Shown: positions 43,766-52,409 of the stretch, piece by piece
How positions within the stretch are numbered: the first letter of the stretch is position 1
How the letters are laid out: every line of letters begins with the position of its first letter
Assembly (NCBI GenBank): GCA_041648505.1
Contig: JBAZOY010000002.1
Span: 40,992-104,991 of the forward strand
Direction of reading: 5' to 3'
DNA length: 64,000 nt
Source of the DNA: JBAZOY01 sp041648505
Lineage (GTDB): Bacteria > Desulfobacterota > Syntrophia > Syntrophales > CG2-30-49-12
Translations under genes and position numbers: made by a program
The notes under the pieces: generated by a model
The model's database searches: none
Told to the model about the DNA's origin: nothing
The model's input: the letters and a program-made list of their open reading frames with translations, nothing else

Positions 43766-43920
43766 GCATATGATTCTTTAAATCGAACCTGTGCATTTTT
43801 CTGGTAATCATCACATAAGTGTTGTGATCAATTCTTATCAATTAACTTGACATCGGTTCCAACTATATGTTATATGTTCTACAATTAGTTGTGTTCCTGG
43901 TTGTAACTAAAAATCACGTA

Positions 43921-43950
43921 AGCCCTGGAATAATTCCAGGGCTTTTTTTT
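43921..43950 (+). terminator. Perfect intrinsic terminator before DEAD-box gene
   Basis: AGCCCTGGAAT and its complement ATTCCAGGGCT lie around a single base, then eight Ts. It is 155 bases after the 51-aa gene and only 23 bases before the helicase start, so it could also act as an attenuator of the helicase. Confidence 0.9.
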
Positions 43951-43973
43951 GAAACAAAGAAAGAAGGTGTTTA

Positions 43974-45245
43974 TTGAACTTTGAAGCATTTAATTTTCAT
44001 CCCACTGTTGCGACAGGCGTTTCGGACGCGGGTTATAAATCTCCGACTCCGATTCAGGCTCAGGCAATCCCGCAGATCCTTAAAAGTCGGGATGTGATGG
44101 GACAGGCCCAAACCGGCACCGGCAAAACGGCCGCTTTTGTTTTGCCAATACTGAACCGACTGATTGGGCGTAAACCCGGTTGTATCCGTGCCCTGATCAT
44201 GGCTCCTACCCGTGAATTGGCCGAACAGATTCATCAGGCTATAGAAACTTTAGGACGCAAGACCCGACTGAGAAGCGTTACCGTTTACGGAGGGGTAGGA
44301 ATTAACCAGCAGATTCAGAAACTGAGGCGTGCCGATATTGTAGTTGCCTGCCCCGGGCGACTTCTTGACCACATCGGCCGTCATACCGTGGATTTTTCCC
44401 TACTGGAGGTGCTTGTTATAGACGAGGCCGACCAGATGTTCGACATGGGATTTTTACCTGATATCCGGCGAATTTTGACGCACATTCCAAAGAAGCGCCA
44501 GACAATGCTTTTCTCTGCTACCATACCCATGCAGATTCGTCACCTGGCAGGGGATATCCTGCGAGATCCGATCACCGTTCAGGTGGGTGAAGCCGCTCCT
44601 GCGGATACTGTCAGCCATGCGCTCTACCCGGTTGCTCAGCATTTGAAGACGGAGCTACTGTTAAATCTACTGGGAAACACAAATACAGGGTCGGTGTTGG
44701 TCTTCACCCGTACCAAACACCGTGCAAACAGCTTGGGGAAAAAGCTTGCTGTAGCAGGCTACCGATCAACTTCGCTGCAGGGGAACCTTTCCCAGGAACA
44801 ACGTCGAGCCGCATTGAACGGATTTCGCGATGGTACTTTTCAGATTTTGGTGGCCACCGATATCGCCGCTCGCGGTATTGATGTTACACAGGTTTCCCAT
44901 GTTATCAACTACGACATTCCTTCTACTCCCGAAGCATACATCCACCGCATCGGACGGACCGGGAGGGCCACTCGCAGCGGCGAAGCTTTCACCTTTATCA
45001 CAGGAGAGGACGGGGATATGGTGCGTGCCATCAATCACATTCTCGGTTCTAAGGTAGAGCAGCGTACCCTGGAAACGTTTAACTACAGTTCACCAGCGCC
45101 GGCTCATGAAGGTTTTCCGCAGTGGGTAGGCAAATCGCAAAGCACATTGCCCGGAGTGAAAAAAATCGGCATACAAAGAAATCACACCCGAATTGTTTCA
45201 TTTAGATTAAAAGCCATCAAGCGGAGAGAAAAATTCAGGATATAA
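43974..45245 (+). CDS. DEAD-box RNA helicase (RhlE-like)
   Basis: 423 aa, ATP-dependent RNA helicase. All core motifs are present: Q motif (PTPIQAQAIP), I (AQTGTGKTAAF), Ia (PTRELAEQ), II (DEAD in VIDEADQMF), III (SAT), V (ATDIAARGID) and VI (HRIGRTGRA). The short C-terminal tail ending in KAIKRREKFRI is basic, as in RhlE. Start is a TTG at 43974 with AAGGTG 6-7 nt upstream. Together with the nearby cold-shock protein this suggests a role in cold or RNA-structure stress. Confidence 0.93.
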   Translation: MNFEAFNFHPTVATGVSDAGYKSPTPIQAQAIPQILKSRDVMGQAQTGTGKTAAFVLPILNRLIGRKPGCIRALIMAPTRELAEQIHQAIETLGRKTRLRSVTVYGGVGINQQIQKLRRADIVVACPGRLLDHIGRHTVDFSLLEVLVIDEADQMFDMGFLPDIRRILTHIPKKRQTMLFSATIPMQIRHLAGDILRDPITVQVGEAAPADTVSHALYPVAQHLKTELLLNLLGNTNTGSVLVFTRTKHRANSLGKKLAVAGYRSTSLQGNLSQEQRRAALNGFRDGTFQILVATDIAARGIDVTQVSHVINYDIPSTPEAYIHRIGRTGRATRSGEAFTFITGEDGDMVRAINHILGSKVEQRTLETFNYSSPAPAHEGFPQWVGKSQSTLPGVKKIGIQRNHTRIVSFRLKAIKRREKFRI

Positions 45246-45305
45246 AAAAGTTATCAGCTATCCCCCAGGTTAATAAATAATATAATGCGGGGATGAAGAA
45301 TAAGA

Positions 45306-45412
45306 AGGTTTTATGAGGAGGGAAAAATCAGGGCTGGGCAGCTCTGATAGCGGTGTATGTAGAAGCAGCGACCATACGTGTCAGGGGGAATTGGGCGGCA
45401 GTAAATAGCAGC
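45306..45412 (+). pseudogene. Decayed duplicate of the proC 3' end
   Basis: Bases here match the last ~95 bases of proC (about 42914-43010) in order: AAGGTTTTA-GAGGAGGG-AAAATCAGGGCTG, then GTAGAAGCAGCGAC-ATACG, then GGGAA-T-GG-GGCA and AATAGCAGC after the stop. Small insertions destroy the frame. It is a remnant of a duplication. The rest of 45246-45531 shows nothing. Confidence 0.8.
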
Positions 45413-45531
45413 CGGCGGTTCTCCCGCCATCCTGGCCACTTCTCCTAGCAGTCGGGTGCATGACTCACATGGCCATCCACCCTCATAGCCTTTATGTCTT
45501 CGGGATTATAATTTTTGTTTTCAGGCCAAGT

Positions 45532-45732
45532 TTAACCAATCTTCTTAAGGGCTTCCTCGAAAAGTTCATTCAACTTCCTTGTTTCTTTAGAAAGACTGAA
45601 GAGAATTTTTGATAACTCCTCCTTACCAAGAGACGATGTTTTTTCTGCCCATTCTCTGTAGCTCTCGGCGTGCTCACTATTATGCTCCATCCAGTGAGGA
45701 AGCAAAACCTTCAATTTTTCCAACTCGTTCAT
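45532..45732 (-). CDS. Small protein at the end of the nickel ECF operon
   Basis: 66 aa, helical: LKVLLPHWMEHNSEHAESYREWAEK with several His/Glu residues, no signal or membrane helix. I recall similar short proteins (LLPHWxEHNxEH) at the end of CbiO/NikO operons, of unknown role; the His-rich segment could bind metal. The ATG at 45732 has GGAG 6 nt upstream; an ATG four codons earlier overlaps the nikO stop. Confidence 0.7.
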   Translation of the reverse strand: MNELEKLKVLLPHWMEHNSEHAESYREWAEKTSSLGKEELSKILFSLSKETRKLNELFEEALKKIG

Positions 45733-45743
45733 AATTAACTCCA

Positions 45744-46406
45744 TTACAGGGGAATAATTTTGCTGTCTCTTAGCACATAGACCTTATCTACCGCATTTTT
45801 TAAAAACTCACGATTATGAGTTATGATAACGTAAGTGTTTCCGTACTCGTGCAGGTATTTTAAAAATCTGCCTGTCGTCGCTTCATCGAGACCGGTAACG
45901 GGTTCGTCGAGCAAAAAGCATTCCGGATTCATTGCTGCTACCGTGGCCAGGGCTACAAGTCTCTTCTCTCCCCCCGATAGACGATGGGTAATTTTTCTTT
46001 CAAAACCTTTAAGTCCCAATCTATCGCAGATTTCCTCAACAACTGCTTTTGCCTCTTCGTGAGATTTACCAAAATTTAATGGCCCGAAGGCAATATCCTC
46101 TTCTACAGTCGGGCAGAAGAGCTGATCATCAGAATCCTGAAACACAAGGCCAATCCTTCGCCTCACCTCTGTAAAATCCTTTTCCTCTCTTCTTGCTTGG
46201 CCGAATATTTCAATCTCTCCCGTATGTGGTTTTAAAAGTCCCATTATCAGATGAAACAACGTGGTTTTCCCGGCGCCGTTGGCACCTGTCAATCCTACCC
46301 TTTCACCTTTTGTCAGAGAAAAATTCAGATCCTCAAATACCGTTTTTCCATGGGAATAGCTGAAATTGAGATTCTTTATATCTATTATCTTCTCTCCTTG
46401 ATCCAT
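45744..46406 (-). CDS. nikO: ECF-type nickel/cobalt transporter, ATPase
   Basis: 220 aa from an ATG at 46406 (AGGA 8 nt upstream); earlier ATG at 46427 also possible. ABC ATPase with Walker A TGANGAGKTTLF, Q loop VFQDSDDQLF, signature LSGGEKRLVALA, Walker B CFLLDEPVTGLD and H loop IITHNREF. The GLVFQDsDDQLF form is typical of CbiO/NikO. It powers the NikM-NikQ importer. It overlaps or touches nikQ (46427) and is followed by the small His-rich gene. Confidence 0.92.
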   Translation of the reverse strand: MDQGEKIIDIKNLNFSYSHGKTVFEDLNFSLTKGERVGLTGANGAGKTTLFHLIMGLLKPHTGEIEIFGQARREEKDFTEVRRRIGLVFQDSDDQLFCPTVEEDIAFGPLNFGKSHEEAKAVVEEICDRLGLKGFERKITHRLSGGEKRLVALATVAAMNPECFLLDEPVTGLDEATTGRFLKYLHEYGNTYVIITHNREFLKNAVDKVYVLRDSKIIPL

Positions 46407-46426
46407 CAAAGAAATCCTATCCTCCA

Positions 46427-47185
46427 TCAAGAAAAGGAATACCAACCAATAAACCATATCATAAATGTTATTACAAACATAGTCAGACCAAACAATATAT
46501 CCGCTTTTTTAAGCCTGAAATGGCTCATGATGTGGAATTTACCGTTAGCGCCCCTGCAGAGCATTGCCCTGTGGATTCTCTGAGAACGCTCATAACTCCT
46601 CACCAAAAGCATTCCCACAAGATACCCGTATGTCCTGTAAGTATGAACATTTGTACCTGGGCGAAAAGACCTGATTGCCATCGCATTTTTCAATTTCCTG
46701 TATTCCTCATGCAGAACACTGATATAACGATAAAAAAAGAAAAACAGATGCACGAGCTTGTCAGGTATTTTAAAATGGACAAGGGCATGGGCGAGCGCGT
46801 TAACTTCCGATGTACCAAGAATGGCAATTGTTGCAAGAAAAATAGCGTTGGCCTTCAGTGTAATAGACAGGGCATACAATATACCTTCACGAGTGGCCGT
46901 TAAAGAAAAGCTACTGAAAACCGTTTGGCCAGGATAACTGAAAGGAAGAAAAACCCACAGTACAAATATAAAAGAATTTATTACAACCAGTCTGCTGATC
47001 AGTTTTCTGAAATCAATCTCAGCAACAATTATCATTAAAGCAGAGATAAGCAACCCGGCAAGCGGACCATTTATAGCGTGCATTAGCGCAATGGTAAAAA
47101 CATAGGGAACGAAGGCTATAAACTTAACTCTTGGATCAATCCTGTGTAAAAAAGAGCCGCCTTCTGCAAATTCTTCAAGATGCAT
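46427..47185 (-). CDS. nikQ: ECF-type nickel/cobalt transporter, T component
   Basis: 252 aa, CbiQ/EcfT family. It opens FLHRIDPRVKFIAFVPYV, and the cytoplasmic coupling motifs with Ala-Arg-Gly-like triplets appear as AMAIRSFRPG and AMLCRGANG. Five to six membrane helices. It links the substrate-binding NikM to NikO. It follows nikL by ~65 bp and precedes nikO with almost no gap. Confidence 0.9.
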   Translation of the reverse strand: MHLEEFAEGGSFLHRIDPRVKFIAFVPYVFTIALMHAINGPLAGLLISALMIIVAEIDFRKLISRLVVINSFIFVLWVFLPFSYPGQTVFSSFSLTATREGILYALSITLKANAIFLATIAILGTSEVNALAHALVHFKIPDKLVHLFFFFYRYISVLHEEYRKLKNAMAIRSFRPGTNVHTYRTYGYLVGMLLVRSYERSQRIHRAMLCRGANGKFHIMSHFRLKKADILFGLTMFVITFMIWFIGWYSFS

Positions 47186-47250
47186 AATTATTTTTGTTTT
47201 TTAAGCAAGGTCCCCAGCGAGTAATCTTAAGCTAGTTTTGCTCTTGCCTT

Positions 47251-47940
47251 TCACCTTTCGTTGCGTGTCGATCGTCTGCTTTTTAAATACATTATCAATC
47301 CCATCAGCCCTACGATATAACCTATACCGCCTATGATCTCCGTAAGGCTTGGTTTCTCGCTATTTTCCTTTAACCTGACGAGTATTCCCATAACAGGCTT
47401 TAACTTACGGTCAATGACTATCTCCACAACGTCTTCCATTTCTGATTCACTCATACTTCTGCCCACACTTGCCACTACGTTGCCCGCCAAATTTTCTCTT
47501 TGGGTTTTTACACTAATTTTAGCCGGTTGGGAAGAAGATTTAGCTGGTTCTTTGTTCTGTTTCTGGTTTCTCTTGTCACCCATTGCTTCTATTACTTCAT
47601 CCTCGCCAAGAGTATATTCATTCTGATGTCCCATGCTTGCATGAAGAACTAATTTAAGGGATGTAGCCTTCGGAATTTTAAAAGAAAATTTTCCATCCTC
47701 ATCAGTTTTACCTTCAAGGAATCGGGTGCCTGCTTTTTCATCAAAGACTTCAATCCGGGAATTTTTACAGGCTGAACCGTCAACGAAATAACTTTCCGAG
47801 TGAACCGTTCCTTCCTCGGCATAGGCAAAGATATTTACCTTATGAGCATCGGCCTCTCTAACAATACAAAATGCACAGATCAAGAAAAACATACAACTGA
47901 GGACCAGCAAAATTTGAGATTTACAAGTATCATTTTTCAT
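47251..47940 (-). CDS. nikL: NikL-type nickel transporter component
   Basis: 229 aa. A signal-like N-terminal helix ends at READA, and the mature chain starts HKVNIFAYAEEGTVHSESYF, the hallmark of NikL. A small beta domain (SRIEVFDEKAGTRF...GKFSFKIP) and a linker follow, and a C-terminal helix (IIGGIGYIVGLMGLIMYL) anchors it in the inner membrane. NikL replaces CbiN/NikN in many anaerobes and is needed by NikM for uptake. It starts 4 bp inside the end of nikM. Confidence 0.85.
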   Translation of the reverse strand: MKNDTCKSQILLVLSCMFFLICAFCIVREADAHKVNIFAYAEEGTVHSESYFVDGSACKNSRIEVFDEKAGTRFLEGKTDEDGKFSFKIPKATSLKLVLHASMGHQNEYTLGEDEVIEAMGDKRNQKQNKEPAKSSSQPAKISVKTQRENLAGNVVASVGRSMSESEMEDVVEIVIDRKLKPVMGILVRLKENSEKPSLTEIIGGIGYIVGLMGLIMYLKSRRSTRNER

Positions 47941-48542
47941 CTCCTTACCTCCAGCATTTCCGGCTTTACTCTTTTCAAAAATGTAACACAGAAGGCCGTT
48001 ATGATGCCTTCGACTACCATAACCGGTAAATGGACAACTACCGTTAATTTCGCAACATTGAAAAAACTCTCCCCTGTACTTACCAGCGTGAGGGCAACAA
48101 GAAGGGCTCCCACACCAACTCCCAGAGCGCCGGCAGCGAACCCTGAAATAACAGTGAGGAGATGATTACCCTTTCGGACGGGCAGATTTAAAAGATAGTA
48201 AACAATGATGGCAGGGGCTGCCATATTAAATGTATTAACACCCAGAGTAGTAAACCCACCGAACTGAAACAGAAGCGCCTGAAGCGCCAATGCCACCAGA
48301 ATGGAGGGAAAGGCCATCCAACCCAGCAGAAGACCTACCAGTCCATTGATAATCAGGTGAACGCTTGATGGACCTATTGGCACATGAATCAAAGAGGCGA
48401 TGAAAAAAGCAGAGGATAAAACCGCTACCTCCGGTATATCATCATAGTCCATCTTTTTAAGTCCCAGAGCCGTTCCACCCACAGTAAGAAGGGCGCCTGC
48501 CACAAGGACAGGCGCCGAAAGAACCCCTTCTGATATATGCAT
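47937..48542 (-). CDS. nikM: ECF-type nickel transporter, substrate-binding component
   Basis: 201 aa from the ATG at 48542, with GGGAGATG upstream. The chain begins Met-His-Ile (MHISEGVLSAP); in CbiM/NikM the N-terminal amine, His2 and later His residues bind the metal, so this start is required. A second His cluster lies in SLIHVPIGPSSVHLIINGL. Six membrane helices. A frame nine codons longer would place residues before the essential N-terminus and is wrong. It overlaps nikK by one base and nikL by 4. Confidence 0.92.
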   Translation of the reverse strand: MHISEGVLSAPVLVAGALLTVGGTALGLKKMDYDDIPEVAVLSSAFFIASLIHVPIGPSSVHLIINGLVGLLLGWMAFPSILVALALQALLFQFGGFTTLGVNTFNMAAPAIIVYYLLNLPVRKGNHLLTVISGFAAGALGVGVGALLVALTLVSTGESFFNVAKLTVVVHLPVMVVEGIITAFCVTFLKRVKPEMLEVRR

Positions 48543-49315
48543 TATTTCATCTCCCTTGTCTCTACCCAAAGTACAGCGCCGATCTCCACAGGATATTCTC
48601 TGCTTTCATGTTTTAATTTGAAATCAGCGCTGCTGAGGGCGGCAAATCCCCACCATCCGGCCTTCGGCATTGCGTAGGTAAAGATACCGGCAGCATCGGC
48701 TTTTACGACCTGGGTTATATATGGATCGGCAGGCGGTTTTATCCTTCCCTCTTCATTGTAGTATTCAACTTCTACCTCTGCGTAAGGCACAGGCTTGCCA
48801 TCCACCTTCACTATTCCCTGGAACACGTTACCTGCCCATAGGCCGTAAGGCCTCGTTAAAGGTACTATTTCAGTCTTGAGTCCTACCTCATTATCCCATC
48901 CCTCTTCTTTTCCGAGGGCGCTGACGATAACCTTTGTGTAATGAATTATAAAGCTCTCTTCTGCAGGTTCCCAGTACGGTTCAGGTTCGACAAAGAATAT
49001 ATGGTCACCAGGTTCTTTAATTCTGTATGCAGTTTCCCACGTGGAAAAACCTTTAATCGTTTTCTTCTTCAGGGTGGTAAGGAGGTCTGCTTTCTTACCA
49101 TTTACCATAACTCCTACCGCTTTTGGTTTTTCCATGTTCATATAATGACCTTCAAAAGGATGGATAAATTTAATCTGTAGATTGATTTTTTTATCATCCT
49201 TCATGGAGATAATATCGTCAGAGGGAATAATCATGCCAAAATGCGCCCAAACTGTGGAGACAGAGAACAACACCATTGTCGCTACAACCAATATAAAAAA
49301 TTTACCTCTTTTCAT
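48542..49315 (-). CDS. nikK: NikK-type periplasmic nickel protein (DUF4198)
   Basis: 257 aa with a signal peptide (KFFILVVATMVLFSVSTVWA) and a mature start AHFGMIIPSDDI. Beta-rich DUF4198 architecture with the late YAEVEVEYYNEEGR and AAGIFTYAMPKAGWWGFAAL elements. NikK occurs directly upstream of nikM in many anaerobes and is thought to bind Ni in the periplasm and hand it to the ECF transporter. It is 10 bp after the OM-protein gene. Confidence 0.85.
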   Translation of the reverse strand: MKRGKFFILVVATMVLFSVSTVWAHFGMIIPSDDIISMKDDKKINLQIKFIHPFEGHYMNMEKPKAVGVMVNGKKADLLTTLKKKTIKGFSTWETAYRIKEPGDHIFFVEPEPYWEPAEESFIIHYTKVIVSALGKEEGWDNEVGLKTEIVPLTRPYGLWAGNVFQGIVKVDGKPVPYAEVEVEYYNEEGRIKPPADPYITQVVKADAAGIFTYAMPKAGWWGFAALSSADFKLKHESREYPVEIGAVLWVETREMK

Positions 49316-49325
49316 CTTTTACCTC

Positions 49326-50120
49326 CTAAAATCTCATGGTTATTCCTGCTAAGATTGAATAATCGGCCTCGGTTTTATTGAGGCCACCTTTCACGCCAAA
49401 ATCAATGTCGAGGTCTTCCGAGAGTGAATAGATCAATCCACCGAGGATAAAAGCAGGGTGGGTATCAGAGGATTCATCAGAATTTGTCTCCACCCCGATG
49501 TTCGCCACTAACTTGAGTCCTTTCGCAACTTCTACCTCTGACGCGAGGGAGGCATGCCATATATCTTTCCTCTCATCAAATTTGTTTTCATTTCTTCCGT
49601 AGCCGAGATTTAAGTGGAACGCCCATGGTTCTAACTCCTTTGTAACATAGAAAAGCAGACTTCCTCCTACCTCTCCCGTACCAAGTCCCTTCTCATTGTC
49701 CCCTGTGGGTAGTGAAATCAAAGGCCGGATAGCAAAACTTAAGCTGCCTTTCTCATAAAAACGCCATTTAAGATCAATCTCTATATCCGAAATACCGTCT
49801 TCTGTTGTTGTAAGCCCTTCCTCCGTTGCCCTCATGTACTGATAGGGAAAGCAAAACTCAAGGTCTATGTTATCCCTGAGGCCATAGGAGAGTACCGGCA
49901 CAATAATTGTCTCGTCTTCCTTTACCCCATCCTCGTCCTCATGGGTGTACTCTCCACCAAATTCAAATTGAAATTTACCCTTTCCCACCGTGCCTGTGTC
50001 ATCAGTGATGAGCGGATGAGCCGCATGGGCGTCGGCAGGCAAGCCTACCGCAAAGAGAATAAAGCACAACAACAAACCGCAAAACCACAACCCCCTTTTA
50101 AACTTTAAATCTTGTAACAT
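49326..50120 (-). CDS. Outer-membrane beta-barrel protein, MetA/phenol-degradation-like (PF13557 type)
   Basis: 264 aa. A signal peptide ends near ADAHAAHP, then PLITDDTGTVGKGKFQFEFGG starts a row of amphipathic beta strands of alternating polarity (GLRDNIDLEFCFPYQY, SFAIRPLISLPTGDN, WAFHLNLGYGRN). The chain ends in a Phe (AGITMRF), the outer-membrane insertion signal. It is the first gene of the nik operon, so a channel for nickel or a nickel complex is plausible, besides the TonB receptor. Function inferred from context only. Confidence 0.7.
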   Translation of the reverse strand: MLQDLKFKRGLWFCGLLLCFILFAVGLPADAHAAHPLITDDTGTVGKGKFQFEFGGEYTHEDEDGVKEDETIIVPVLSYGLRDNIDLEFCFPYQYMRATEEGLTTTEDGISDIEIDLKWRFYEKGSLSFAIRPLISLPTGDNEKGLGTGEVGGSLLFYVTKELEPWAFHLNLGYGRNENKFDERKDIWHASLASEVEVAKGLKLVANIGVETNSDESSDTHPAFILGGLIYSLSEDLDIDFGVKGGLNKTEADYSILAGITMRF

Positions 50121-50174
50121 CTTTATTTATTGCCCCCTTTCTGGTTTTAAAACCCCCAACTGGGTTTGATTTTC

Positions 50175-50201
50175 ATAATACGATAATTATATTCGTGTTA
50201 C
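50175..50201 (-). promoter_or_regulatory. Candidate NikR operator A (nik operon)
   Basis: On the plus strand ATAATAC, 13 bases, GTGTTAC: an imperfect palindrome like the two sites at 53678-53704 and 59355-59381. A run of seven As after it (plus strand) recurs in all three. Total length 27 is near the 28 of E. coli NikR sites (GTATGA-N16-TCATAC), and ends are GTA...TAC-like. It lies 55 bp before the first gene of the nik operon. Confidence 0.7.
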
Positions 50202-50309
50202 CCGAGGGATAAAAAAACCCTCTCCTTCTATTGTCATAGATATGCTAAGGTGGCAGAAATATACATGTAATACACAACCTCTTCCATTTCTTTCTTTTTC
50301 AGGTAACAC

Positions 50310-50338
50310 ATTCTAAAAAATAATAATACTCGTGTCAA
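50310..50338 (-). promoter_or_regulatory. Sigma70-type promoter upstream of nik operon
   Basis: On the minus strand TTGACA, 17 bases, TAGAAT. The -10 box overlaps a GTAACAC half-site (50303-50309 plus strand) equal to half of the operator motif, so it may be controlled by the same repressor. Transcription would run through operator A to the gene at 50120. Confidence 0.65.
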
Positions 50339-50368
50339 GTCTTTTTTCTGCTGTTTGTTTTTCCCCCT

Positions 50369-51115
50369 CTATTCACTATATTTTTTAATAAGCCTTGAGC
50401 CATATACGAAAAAAACCATGCTATAAACAATCATCACAGCAAAAGATATCAACCACTCCATGTCAGGCTCTGCCTTTCTTATGGCGATATTTGTATGTGT
50501 CAGCGGCATAAGATAGATAAAGGGTTTGATGAGCCCTGGAATCTTCTCTACAGGGAAGAATGTACCGCTGAAAAATGCCATCGGCATGATAAAAAAATTT
50601 GCATACGTGGCGGTATCTTCATGGGACTTTGAAAGCATTCCTGTAATTACCCCTAAATTAGCAAAGAGAAAGCAATTGAGTAATAATATTATAATAAAAA
50701 TAGGCTTAAGAGAAAAATGTGGGGATGTTAGAAACCCAACGATAATAATCAAAAATGATGCAAAGAGACCTTTTACCATTCCTGCCAGTACTTCCCCGAT
50801 CATTATAGACGAAGGGCTGACCGGTGCTTGGACAAAGACCTGAAATGTTTTGAAATAAACTCTGTTAAGGTTCAAGGCGGATGCCACCCATGTATAGGAG
50901 TTATTCATGGAACTCATGGCAACCAGGCCGGGGATAAGAAAAGTAAGGTAATCAGACCCATGAATCTTGACAGTCTTGCCAAGCCCCAGTCCGAAGGCAA
51001 GCAGATATATTATGGGCACAACCATTGCAGAAAAGAGATAACCAAGTCTCAAGAGTTTCCTCCTGAAAAGGAGCATCTCCCTTAGAAATATTGGATACCA
51101 GCCTGATACGATCAC
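50369..51115 (-). CDS. ABC-2 type transporter, permease
   Basis: 248 aa, six membrane helices, ABC-2 (NodJ/DrrB-like) pattern: FLIPGLVAMSSMNNSYTWVA and AFFSGTFFPVEKIPGLIKPFIYLMPLTH. Such pairs export drugs, lipids or polysaccharides. Its start overlaps the ATPase gene by 4 bp. It sits inside the nickel locus, in the same direction, but no nickel link is visible apart from position. Confidence 0.85.
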   Translation of the reverse strand: MIVSGWYPIFLREMLLFRRKLLRLGYLFSAMVVPIIYLLAFGLGLGKTVKIHGSDYLTFLIPGLVAMSSMNNSYTWVASALNLNRVYFKTFQVFVQAPVSPSSIMIGEVLAGMVKGLFASFLIIIVGFLTSPHFSLKPIFIIILLLNCFLFANLGVITGMLSKSHEDTATYANFFIMPMAFFSGTFFPVEKIPGLIKPFIYLMPLTHTNIAIRKAEPDMEWLISFAVMIVYSMVFFVYGSRLIKKYSE

Positions 51116-51945
51116 TCTATTCGTTCTCCTGTGAGTTTGATGAAAACGTCCTCAAGATTCGACTGTCTTATGGTCACAGGCGTTTCATTTGCTTTTGCCA
51201 GGTTATGAGCTTCTTCCCGGCTCTTACAGATATGCTGTATTAGTCTGCCGTCGGTACTTATAAATTCGACGGTATATTCTCCCACTGTTGCCTTCAGATT
51301 ATGCGGACTGTCGAGAGCGATTAATTCACCTTTTGAAAGGATGCCGACCCTGTCACAGAGGACTTCGGCTTCTTCGATGTAATGTGTTGTGATGACAACG
51401 GTTCTGCCGTCTATCCTTGTCCGTCTGATCACATCCCACATCTGATGTCTTATCAGCGGGTCAAGCCCTATGGACGGTTCATCTAAAAACAAAACAGAGG
51501 GTTCTGTTAGTAAAGCTCTTGAAAGGAGCAGCCTTCTCTGCATACCTCCCGAAAAACCAGAAACGTTTGAATTTCTTCGATCCCATAGATCAACCATCTC
51601 TAAGGTTCCTTGTATCTTCTTTTTAATATCCCTTACGCTGTGGAGCATCCCGTATATAAGCAGATTCTCGTAGGCGGTGAGTTCCCTGTCTAAATTATTC
51701 TCCTGGGGGACAACGCCTATCAGTTTTTTTATCTCAAAAGGATTCTTAATCACGTCGAAGCCACCGATCGTGCATTTTCCTGAATCGGGCCTGCTCAAGG
51801 TGGTGAGCATCTTTATGATAGTGGTCTTACCGGCACCGTTTGGGCCTAAAAGTCCAAAAACCTCCCCCTGATTAATCTTAAAAGAGACGCCATTTAAGGC
51901 TTTTATGTTCCCATAATGCTTTTGCAGGCCGAGTCCCTCTATCAT
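51112..51945 (-). CDS. ABC-2 type transporter, ATPase
   Basis: 277 aa. Walker A GPNGAGKTTIIKML, Q loop VPQENNLD, signature SGGMQRRLLLSRAL, Walker B VLFLDEPSIGLD, H loop VITTHYIEEAE: the DrrA/NodI type. A C-terminal ~60-residue domain follows (EYTVEFISTDGRL...). GAGGA stands 7 nt before the ATG. The pair is one operon with the permease. The substrate is unknown. Confidence 0.9.
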   Translation of the reverse strand: MIEGLGLQKHYGNIKALNGVSFKINQGEVFGLLGPNGAGKTTIIKMLTTLSRPDSGKCTIGGFDVIKNPFEIKKLIGVVPQENNLDRELTAYENLLIYGMLHSVRDIKKKIQGTLEMVDLWDRRNSNVSGFSGGMQRRLLLSRALLTEPSVLFLDEPSIGLDPLIRHQMWDVIRRTRIDGRTVVITTHYIEEAEVLCDRVGILSKGELIALDSPHNLKATVGEYTVEFISTDGRLIQHICKSREEAHNLAKANETPVTIRQSNLEDVFIKLTGERIE

Positions 51946-52409
51946 TCATCTATCCTCGGATAAGTTATCTCTGCTAATTACAGAGAAATCTATCATGTAT
52001 ATAGTGTTTTCAGGTATATTCCGTTTCTCTAATTTCTCAGGGGGTTATAACCTCAGTTCATCACTGTTTACCATAATATAACTATCATTAAAATCTGAAC
52101 AGAGCAATAATGTGTATGATAAACTGGAAAAGCGGTGAAGCGATGACTAAAACCACAATGAAGAACAACAGTGCAGAACGGAAGAAACCGAAAGGCTATA
52201 CTCCTTTAAACCTTGAAGCCTGCCCTTCCTTCCTGATTGCTAAAATTTTACAGGCTATATTGATTTCCACTGTACATTGTGCTGTCATCCGACATATATA
52301 TTACAATACAAGAATTAGATTCTTGTTAGGCTGGGGTAGAAAAAAATTAGCCCATTTCCCCGCACTTCACCAATCTTTAACCGAAACCGCATATAATAGA
52401 TAATTGACC
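51946..52409. other. Intergenic region between ABC operon and FmdE gene
   Basis: About 460 bases. It must hold the promoter of the minus-strand ABC pair. A 97-codon plus-strand frame (52110-52403) has no ribosome site or family resemblance and I do not call it. No NikR-like site was found here. Confidence 0.4.

Noticed and set aside
45744..46457. Cobalt rather than nickel as substrate of the ECF transporter
   Set aside because: NikK and NikL (not CbiN), NikR and NikR-like sites point to nickel; no cobalamin synthesis genes are nearby. Not excluded biochemically.
52110..52403. 97-codon plus-strand frame
   Set aside because: No homology that I recognise, and odd composition.
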